Of a stretch of 14,800 nucleotides of DNA, positions 1 to 4,872 are shown in pieces. Every line of letters begins with the position of its first letter. Positions within the stretch are counted from its first letter, which is position 1. A program made the translations under genes and the position numbers. A model generated the notes under the pieces. That model was not told the DNA's origin. It saw only the letters and a list, made by a program, of their open reading frames with translations, and did not search any database. Source of the DNA: Candidatus Peregrinibacteria bacterium (GTDB lineage Bacteria > Patescibacteriota > Gracilibacteria > UBA1369 > JACRIC01). Where the stretch lies: positions 1 through 14,800 of the forward strand of contig JACRIC010000079.1 of the NCBI GenBank assembly GCA_016235915.1, read 5' to 3'.

Positions 1-1220
1 CCGTCCTCTAATGTTTCGTTGATGCTTTTCTGTACCGCGGTGATGTCTGTTTTGGAAGTTTCGAGTGCTTGTGAGGAGAGGGCGATGTTTTCGGCGATGA
101 GTGTGTAGTTTGTTTTGCTTTCTGCTTCATCTGCGACGAGTTTTTGTAAATCCGTTTTCGCTTGTGTTTTTTCCTCTGGATTCTTTGGTTTTTCGATAAT
201 TTTTGACAGCCGCATGAATTCTCCGAGGAATAGGAGGTCGGTTTCCTTGATTGAGTCTGAGAGGTGTCCGCTTTGGATTCCTGTATCGATTTCACCGAGT
301 TTTGCGATGGCGAAAAATACATTCGGATTGCCTGCCTCGATGAGGTAATTGATGCTGTTGGCGAGTGCGGTGGCCATGCCGCTTTTTCCTGCAAATATCC
401 CAAATTCTTTTGCGAAGTTTTTCCAGTCAGTTTTATCTTGTGTTTTTGGAAATTTTTCTTCTATCAATTTGGCGAGTTCTCCCGAGTCGTTTCCGCTTCT
501 GAAAAGTCCGATGATGCCTTCATCACTTTTCACTCGTATGCCGAAAAGCGTCGCGATGTTGCTTTCATCGAGCTTGATGCGGTCGGTGAGCCATTGATAT
601 CGTGAAAGTTTTCCTACCGCTTCGGAATGATGTGTTACGGCTCCGTTTAAGTCGGTGAGGAGTTTGGCTATGGCAGTTTGTCCTTCGGCGAAATTTTCTG
701 TTTCGTTTTTTGGAGCATAGACGGTTTCTGTTCTTGTTGCTTTGGTAAATTCTTCGACGCGTGGTTCAGCGGCACTGATTTTGGCTGAATCTATTGCGGC
801 TTGTCCGATATCTGTTTGGGAGCTTAAAACTCCCATTTGTCCTGTTCTCAGATTTGGCATTGCGGTCACCACGGTCGCTTTTTCTGCCGCTTGCCTTTCG
901 GCTTTTTTTCTTATTTCTCCAACGATTTCTCCGCGTTTATCTGCGCTTTTTTCTCTTACTTTTTCTTTTTTTTCTGCGATTTTTTTGAGTTTTTCAAGAA
1001 ATTCTTGTTTTTTGATGTGAGTTGAGACGGTGTCAAGTGTGAATTCTTGTGTGCGGAATGTATTGATGTTTGTTGCTTTTCGCAGAATATTCACGAGTTT
1101 CCAGTCCGTTTTCCATTTTTTGGTTGCGTTTTTTACGGATGCCGCGTTGATGATGTCTTGTCCGGTGACGGTTTCTGTTTTTGGCGTTTCGGTAGGGGTT
1201 TCTCCTGCTTTAAAAATCAT
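1..1220 (-). CDS. Long helical protein of unknown function, N-terminal part (leaves left edge)
   Basis: An uninterrupted minus-strand frame runs from an ATG at 1220-1218 off the left edge, giving at least 406 codons. I do not recognise the family. Seen: a short Thr/Glu/Pro-rich start (residues about 5-20), then a very charged Lys/Glu helical stretch around residues 70-105 that is probably coiled coil, then mixed helical sequence rich in Ala, Glu and Lys. There is no signal peptide, membrane segment, cysteine cluster or known catalytic motif. The frame stays open further upstream to an ATG at 1313-1311, but a promoter-like TATAAA lies between the two ATGs, so I prefer 1220. The plus-strand ORFs here are shadows. 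Coding is well supported; function is unknown. It could be a lineage-specific cytoskeletal or surface-associated protein, but nothing in the sequence shows that. Confidence 0.75.
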   Translation of the reverse strand, partial: MIFKAGETPTETPKTETVTGQDIINAASVKNATKKWKTDWKLVNILRKATNINTFRTQEFTLDTVSTHIKKQEFLEKLKKIAEKKEKVREKSADKRGEIVGEIRKKAERQAAEKATVVTAMPNLRTGQMGVLSSQTDIGQAAIDSAKISAAEPRVEEFTKATRTETVYAPKNETENFAEGQTAIAKLLTDLNGAVTHHSEAVGKLSRYQWLTDRIKLDESNIATLFGIRVKSDEGIIGLFRSGNDSGELAKLIEEKFPKTQDKTDWKNFAKEFGIFAGKSGMATALANSINYLIEAGNPNVFFAIAKLGEIDTGIQSGHLSDSIKETDLLFLGEFMRLSKIIEKPKNPEEKTQAKTDLQKLVADEAESKTNYTLIAENIALSSQALETSKTDITAVQKSINETLED

Positions 1221-1254
1221 CCGATTTTCTTGATTCCAGTGGTAGAATGAAGCG

Positions 1255-1286
1255 TTTATATAGGAGAGATGTGTATTTTTCACGTG
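1255..1286 (-). promoter_or_regulatory. Candidate promoter for the long helical protein
   Basis: On the minus strand a TATAAA (about 1260-1255) is preceded, after a 17-nt spacer, by GTGAAA as a poor -35 element. It would start transcription roughly 25-30 nt upstream of the ATG at 1220. The -10 is good and the -35 weak, so this is tentative. Confidence 0.35.
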
Positions 1287-1555
1287 TTTTTGTCGCAAAT
1301 TTAATCTGCTCATTGTACCATTTTTTTATCAGTTTTACAAATTTTTTTGTGGTATGTTTTCACGAATCCGCTGAATGTTTTAAAAAGTGTCACCGGTGAA
1401 ATTTTAAAAAATCAACTTGACACGCATTTTTGCACGAAAAGCGAAATGAATTTGTGGCTGAAAATAGGGCGAAAATGAGGGTGATAATTTTTGCGAGGAA
1501 AATGTGTTGAAATAGCATTTGCAAGCCATTTTTCGCTTGTTTGTTATGAGAATTT
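1287..1555. other. Intergenic stretch with no gene seen
   Basis: No credible coding frame on either strand; the minus ORF at 1404-1607 has the composition of noncoding AT-rich DNA. The only structure seen is GTCACCGGTGA at 1389-1399, which recurs as the 12-bp palindrome GTCACCGGTGAC at 1679-1690 inside the next ORF. The region may hold eroded sequence of the HNH gene's N-terminal half, but no residual protein similarity is visible. Confidence 0.4.
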
Positions 1556-2041
1556 TTGAGAAAATTGAAGCGTACAATTTTTCATAAAAATACCATGATT
1601 GGCGCACAAAAAAATATCACTGCCGTCGCACTGCACAACGAAGCGACCACATCTCGTGAAACAGCGAGTTACAAAAACGTCACCGGTGACACCAACAAAA
1701 TGAAATTAACGGTGGAGAAAAGAAGTACTATCGGCCGCTACATCCCGGCAGATAAAAAACGCGAAGTCATCGCTCAAACATACGGAAAGTGCGCTTATCC
1801 GAAGTGCAATACGCCATTCGCGGTTTTACATCACATCGACCGTTACCGTCAGAGCAAAACTCACGATTCCATTATCCCGCTTTGCAAAATCCACCATGAA
1901 TTTGCGCACCATAACTTGATACAAAATGAAACGCTGAAACCAGACGAATGGCGAATATCGCTTATCAAAGAATCTGTAGAAAAAATTTCACAGGCAGATG
2001 TTCTTTACCGAAAATATAGAGGTGCTCTCTGCAAAACATGA
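1556..2041 (+). CDS. HNH nuclease-domain protein, probably an N-terminally eroded copy
   Basis: The C-terminal half (residues about 65-135) is a clear HNH domain of the zinc-knuckle kind: RYIPADKKREV, then CAYPKC, LHHI, and PLCKIHHEFAHH. The two CxxC/CxxH pairs would bind structural zinc and the His cluster would coordinate the catalytic metal. Family knowledge: this module usually sits at the C-terminus of longer proteins whose N-terminal half is helical. Here the upstream part (residues 1-50) resembles nothing I know. The only start giving the full frame is TTG at 1556; ATGs at 1595 and 1700 are alternatives, and none has a Shine-Dalgarno. I infer a truncated gene or pseudogene keeping an intact HNH module. 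A homing or restriction role is possible but not shown by the neighbours. Confidence 0.6.
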   Translation: MRKLKRTIFHKNTMIGAQKNITAVALHNEATTSRETASYKNVTGDTNKMKLTVEKRSTIGRYIPADKKREVIAQTYGKCAYPKCNTPFAVLHHIDRYRQSKTHDSIIPLCKIHHEFAHHNLIQNETLKPDEWRISLIKESVEKISQADVLYRKYRGALCKT

Positions 2042-2158
2042 GTCTCAATCGCTCACTATTTCTGCAAATGAGCCGAGGAAATGCGGTTTTTCCCTCTCGC
2101 CCTTGCTTTTTCCTTATCGAAATGGCATTTTTTACATGGTTCTTTGTGATGCGTGTTC

Positions 2159-2824
2159 ATGAAACTGCCGATTATTATCACGAATTTTAAGATGTACGAG
2201 AGCGAGATCGGTGAAAAAGCCGTGGTTTTGGCGAAATTTCATTAAAAAGTGGCGAAGGAGACTGGTGCAAATATCGCGGTGGCCGTTTCGGCGCTGGATG
2301 TGTATCGAGTGGCGAGTGCGGTGAGTATTCCTGTTTTTGTTCAGCATGTGGATACGGCGCGGTATGGTTCCACGACTGGGCATATTGTTCCGGAAGTGGC
2401 GAAGGCAGAAGGGGCGGTTGGGACACTTCTCAATCATTCCGAGAGACGGATTGGGGCGGGACTTTTTGAGAATATTGTGCGGGCAAAGGAGGCTGGGCTG
2501 TTTGTGGTGGTATGCGCTGAAACGCCAGAAGAGGGGGCGCGGATTTCGGCGGAGGCCAGTCCGGATTTGATTGCGGTGGAGCCGCCGGAACTGATCGGAG
2601 GGGATATTTCGGTATCGAGCGCGAGGCCGGAGGTGATTTCTGGGGCAGTTTCGCTTATCGGTGTCGGAAAAGTTCTGGTTGGCGCGGGTGTGAAAAATGC
2701 GGTGGATGTTTCGAAGGCTTTGGAGCTGGGTGCTTCAGGGGTTCTTCTGGCGTCGGGTATTACGAAAGCGAAAGATCCGGAGGCGGTGCTTTATGATTTG
2801 GTGGCTGGTTTGAAGTATGCATAA
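2159..2824 (+). pseudogene. tpiA: Archaeal-type triosephosphate isomerase, interrupted by an in-frame TAA
   Basis: From ATG 2159 the frame reads a TIM-barrel protein of archaeal type: N9 and K11 of the NFK motif (substrate binding, catalytic Lys), the HSERR motif with catalytic His about 93, and VEPPELIG with catalytic Glu about 141. It ends with GAGV and GVLLASG phosphate-binding loops. At 221 residues it matches the short archaeal form rather than the ~250-residue bacterial one. Codon 29 (2243-2245) is TAA, between AKFH and KVAKETG; sequence on both sides is in frame, so this is a substitution-like nonsense change, not an indel. Restarting at GTG 2249 would give 191 residues lacking the catalytic Lys, so probably inactive. 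The enzyme interconverts DHAP and GAP in glycolysis. A sequencing error is the main alternative. Confidence 0.85.
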
Positions 2825-2845
2825 AAGAAGTATCGAAAATGTTTG

Positions 2846-2870
2846 TCATGGTGAGCCTGTCGAACCATGA
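2846..2870. repeat. Palindromic repeat unit A1 (7-bp stem, 11-nt loop)
   Basis: TCATGGT (2846-2852) and ACCATGA (2864-2870) form a perfect 7-bp stem around the loop GAGCCTGTCGA (2853-2863). It lies just after the tpiA stop. The loop is the exact reverse complement of the loop of unit B1 at 2896-2906, making a head-to-head pair. A closely similar loop with a different stem occurs at 12079-12089. Confidence 0.75.
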
Positions 2871-2891
2871 CTCACTGAAAAATGTATCCTT

Positions 2892-2910
2892 CCCTTCGAC
2901 AGGCTCAGGG
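2892..2910. repeat. Palindromic repeat unit B1 (inverted copy of A1 loop)
   Basis: CCCT (2892-2895) and AGGG (2907-2910) flank the loop TCGACAGGCTC (2896-2906), which is the reverse complement of the A1 loop. The stem differs from A1, so the loop is conserved and the stems are not. As RNA the pair could alternatively fold into one long hairpin across 2853-2906. Confidence 0.7.
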
Positions 2911-2947
2911 TAAACTCTGCGAAAGATTTCATTCTGATTCACACTAG

Positions 2948-2991
2948 ATCCTTCGGTCGATAGCCTCAGGCTCCCTCCCTCAGGATGACAG
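2948..2991. repeat. Larger palindromic repeat related to units A1/B1
   Basis: ATCCT (2948-2952) pairs with AGGAT (2982-2986) around a 29-nt loop that holds an inner hairpin AGCCT-C-AGGCT (2962-2972). On the minus strand the loop starts GAG and ends CGA like the small units. It resembles the widespread ATCCTGAG...TCGAAGGAT type of dispersed repeat. It lies 20-60 nt upstream of hpf and may affect its transcript. Confidence 0.6.
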
Positions 2992-3012
2992 TATTTTTTA
3001 ACCTTTCTCTCC

Positions 3013-3639
3013 ATGAGTACCAAAACTGCGGCTCCACTTCACATCGAAGTTCGCTACGGAAATGTGAAGTTGAGCGATAAGGCAAAGGCGTATCTTGAGA
3101 CGAAGCTCGATCATCTCCGCAAGTATTCGGAAAGAATTGGAGACGAATCGAGTCTCTGTCGTGTGGAATTTGAGCAGAGAACATTGAAATCTCAGGGGTA
3201 TTGCGTCAAATGTGAAGTGACGCTTTCCATTCCGCAGGCCGTGATTCGAGCGGAAGTGGCGGGAACAGCGGTGGAGGAGGTGATTGATCGCGCTATTTTG
3301 AAGCTCCGACGGCAAATTGAGCGATATAAATGTCGTTGGAATGGCTGGGATAAGAAAAGTCGGCAAGATATTCGCGGTCATAAGGAAGTTCCTGTTTCCT
3401 TTCAAAAATCTGAAACAACCGCGGAGGATGCATTTGGAGCTCTGCCTCAAATTTCCAAACGCAAACAATATTCCCATATCCAGCCGATGACCGAAATCGA
3501 GGCCGCTGAACGCATGGAGCTCATTGGTCATGATTTTTTTCTTTTTCTCAATAAAGAAACCAGCCGTTTTTCTGTGGTGTATAAAAAGGAAGATGGCACC
3601 TATGGACTTATTGAGCCGAAGGTGGCGACGGAAAATTAA
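3013..3639 (+). CDS. hpf: Ribosome hibernation promoting factor, long form
   Basis: A 208-residue protein with two domains. Residues about 8-110 are the S30AE/RaiA-type fold that binds the 30S decoding centre (KLSDKAKAYLETKLDHLRKY start, then a basic helix LKLRRQIERYK). Residues about 155-203 are the C-terminal dimerisation domain of long HPF: MTEIEAAERMELIGHDFFLF, NKETSRFSVVYKKEDG, YGLIEP. Family knowledge: long HPF stalls and dimerises 70S ribosomes into 100S particles in stationary phase or starvation. The ATG at 3013 is the only sensible start and lacks a Shine-Dalgarno. Upstream are palindromic repeats; downstream its TAA overlaps the stop of the convergent unknown gene at 3636. Length and both domains are normal. 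Confidence 0.93.
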   Translation: MSTKTAAPLHIEVRYGNVKLSDKAKAYLETKLDHLRKYSERIGDESSLCRVEFEQRTLKSQGYCVKCEVTLSIPQAVIRAEVAGTAVEEVIDRAILKLRRQIERYKCRWNGWDKKSRQDIRGHKEVPVSFQKSETTAEDAFGALPQISKRKQYSHIQPMTEIEAAERMELIGHDFFLFLNKETSRFSVVYKKEDGTYGLIEPKVATEN

Positions 3640-4157
3640 GAGTCTTTGGGTTCTCCTGTTTTGAATCGATCGTAGTATTGCATGCCTATCTTTGTCGCAA
3701 ATTTTGCATAATCTTCGGCTTCTTTTGTCATGTTTGGACGCTTATCTCTCGGTGTAATAAACATGGTTTCTTGCGAACAGTTTTGGAAATGAATTTCTTT
3801 TAAAGTTGCAATGATATCTTGCACGAGTTTTGGAATGTCAATTTCTTGTGGTGTTGCGTTGTTTTGAGTACGGATTATACACTCAGCCATTGCTTCGATC
3901 CATTGTTTAATCTCTTTTTTGTCTGTCTTTATTTCACCCCGTTGTGTTGTGGATATTCCGAGGACTATTCTGGCGATTTTGAAAAAAATATCACACGGTT
4001 TTAGTACTTGATAGGTTATGTATGCAATTTGTTCCAGCTGGGCGTCATAACCAGTTTCGCGTTTTAGATTTTTGAGAATGTTCAAGATTCTTTCGAAGAA
4101 TTGTTCGATTTCCCTATATTGTGGTTCCGATTCCGCGCATCCTTGTGGTTGTTCCAT
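3636..4157 (-). CDS. Hypothetical helical protein, 173 residues
   Basis: I do not recognise this gene. The minus-strand frame gives a soluble, largely helical protein: Glu/Gln-rich start, a helical region FERILNILKNLKRETG at about residues 20-36, and a conserved-looking end with EDYAKFATKIGMQYYDRF near the C-terminus. There is no signal peptide, membrane segment or catalytic motif. It is more AT-rich than hpf. It converges with hpf, the two stop codons overlapping in TTAA (3636-3639), and diverges from the riboflavin kinase gene across 57 bp. The length, lack of a competing plus-strand gene and protein-like composition support coding, but it could be an accessory gene of recent arrival. Confidence 0.6.
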   Translation of the reverse strand: MEQPQGCAESEPQYREIEQFFERILNILKNLKRETGYDAQLEQIAYITYQVLKPCDIFFKIARIVLGISTTQRGEIKTDKKEIKQWIEAMAECIIRTQNNATPQEIDIPKLVQDIIATLKEIHFQNCSQETMFITPRDKRPNMTKEAEDYAKFATKIGMQYYDRFKTGEPKDS

Positions 4158-4214
4158 TGGATATTTTTCGTTATTATTGAGTAAGGTTTTTCAATTTTAC
4201 TATTTTTTTGTTAT

Positions 4215-4589
4215 ATGTCAAGTTTTTTCTTGAAGTTTTCAGGAAAAGTTGTTCCCGGGAAAAAAAGAGGGTGGTCTTTGGGTTTTCCCACTCTCAATAT
4301 TTCCGTACCACAGGATTTTGGGTTAGATTGTGGCGTTTATGTTTCTCGAGTGAAAACTCCGTTGGGAATTTTTTTGGGAGCGCTTCATTACGGTTCGAGA
4401 GAAACTTTTGGCGAAAAAGAGCCGTCGATCGAGGTACATCTCCTTGATTTTAAGGGAAATCTTTATGGAGAAAAAGTTGAAATTGAGGTTTTGCAAAAAA
4501 TTCGCGAAGTGAGAGTTTTTTCGGACGCGAAGTCTCTGAAACAACAGATTGCGGAGGATGTGGCCGCGGTTCGGGGTCTTGTGGTGTAG
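4215..4589 (+). CDS. Stand-alone riboflavin kinase domain (RibF C-terminal type)
   Basis: At 124 residues this is only the flavokinase domain found at the C-terminus of bifunctional RibF. Seen: GKVVPGKKRG then LGFPTLNI (residues 10-29, the nucleotide/Mg loop with conserved PTxN), GVYVSRV, and EVHLLDFKGNLYG followed by VRVFSDAKSLKQQIAEDV, the typical end. The catalytic Glu would be in IEVHLLDF. It should phosphorylate riboflavin to FMN with ATP. The usual N-terminal FAD-synthetase domain is absent; upstream is a gene on the other strand, so it was not simply split nearby. The ATG at 4215 is chosen because the frame before it is short and a -10-like TACTAT sits at 4198-4203, implying a very short leader. 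No Shine-Dalgarno. Function is clear at domain level. Confidence 0.85.
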   Translation: MSSFFLKFSGKVVPGKKRGWSLGFPTLNISVPQDFGLDCGVYVSRVKTPLGIFLGALHYGSRETFGEKEPSIEVHLLDFKGNLYGEKVEIEVLQKIREVRVFSDAKSLKQQIAEDVAAVRGLVV

Positions 4590-4606
4590 AGAGGGCATAA
4601 ATTCTC

Positions 4607-4635
4607 TTGCGTTTTTTAAATGAGTTTGCTATGCT
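4607..4635 (+). promoter_or_regulatory. Promoter of the leader/tRNA-like unit
   Basis: TTGCGT (4607-4612) and TATGCT (4630-4635) are separated by exactly 17 nt, a good match to a sigma-70 promoter. Transcription would start near 4642, about 100 nt before the tRNA-like gene. Confidence 0.6.
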
Positions 4636-4641
4636 ACGAAC

Positions 4642-4714
4642 AGATAGTCAAGGTGTTGTAAAATTACAATTTTCCTGGGTGACTGCAGAAACTCTTTCCT
4701 TTGAAAGGGTTTTT
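4642..4714 (+). ncRNA. Putative ~73-nt leader or small RNA ending in a T-run hairpin
   Basis: Between the predicted start (~4642) and the T-run at 4710-4714 there is no ORF but several structured elements: a palindrome TTGTAA-AA-TTACAA (4656-4669), a 13-nt segment (4671-4683) complementary to the anticodon arm of the downstream tRNA-like gene, and a terminator-like hairpin (4692-4714). It may be an independent short RNA, an attenuated leader, or just the spacer before the tRNA. No family is recognised. Confidence 0.35.
4692..4714 (+). terminator. Intrinsic terminator-like hairpin
   Basis: CTCTTTC (4692-4698) pairs with GAAAGGG (4703-4709) around the loop CTTT with one G-U pair, followed directly by five Ts. 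The stem can extend outward through AAA/TTT (4689-4712), competing with the T-run. It lies between the promoter and the tRNA-like gene, so it would terminate or attenuate that transcript. Confidence 0.5.
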
Positions 4715-4741
4715 CTGTAATATCCATCCAGCCTGCTTGGA

Positions 4742-4814
4742 GGGGTTGTAGTTTAACGGTAAAACACTTTGGCTCGTCACCCAGGAGATGCGGGTTCGAA
4801 TCCCGTCGACACCA
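4742..4814 (+). tRNA. tRNA or tRNA-like gene with irregular anticodon arm (Asp GUC or Thr CGU)
   Basis: 73 nt fold as a cloverleaf: acceptor GGGGTTG/CGACACC (4742-4748/4807-4813; G3-A70 mismatch, one G-U), TA at 8-9, D arm GTTT/AAAC with a 7-nt loop, T arm GCGGG-TTCGAAT-CCCGT (4790-4806; first pair G-U), discriminator A4814. CCA is not encoded in this register. The anticodon arm is abnormal. TTTGG/CCAGG pairs fully, with two G-U pairs, but leaves an 8-nt loop CTCGTCAC, like the Asp loop CTGTCAC plus one C. TTTGG/CCCAG gives a 7-nt loop CTCGTCA (Thr CGU) with a mismatch in the stem and C at position 37. It is flanked by a perfect 9-bp inverted repeat (4732-4740/4812-4820). It may be a working tRNA of unusual shape, or a degenerate one. 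It reads toward murE. Confidence 0.6.
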
Positions 4815-4826
4815 AGCAGGTGCTTT

Positions 4827-4837
4827 TATGGTACAAT
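4827..4837 (+). promoter_or_regulatory. Extended -10 promoter for the murE-like gene
   Basis: TGG followed directly by TACAAT (4829-4837) is an extended -10 (TGnTATAAT type) preceded by a T-run. Predicted start is near 4844, about 30 nt before the ATG at 4873. No good -35 is visible, as is common with extended -10 promoters. Confidence 0.45.
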
Positions 4838-4872
4838 GCTGATGTCGAATTTGAACGAACCATACACGTTCC

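Noticed and set aside
115..1250. Plus-strand ORFs over 115-1250
   Set aside because: They are Phe/Ser/Leu-rich shadows of the uninterrupted minus-strand frame, which has a normal protein composition.
1404..1607. Minus-strand 67-residue ORF in the HNH upstream region
   Set aside because: Composition follows the local AT bias, no start signal, and it overlaps the HNH reading frame.
2243..2245. Genetic-code change (TAA as sense codon)
   Set aside because: hpf, murE, rpoD and other genes end cleanly at TAA, and TGA ends dnaG, truB and greA, so the code looks standard.
4642..4814. T-box riboswitch or tmRNA
   Set aside because: No T-box antiterminator consensus and no downstream aminoacyl-tRNA synthetase; no tag-peptide ORF or tmRNA length.
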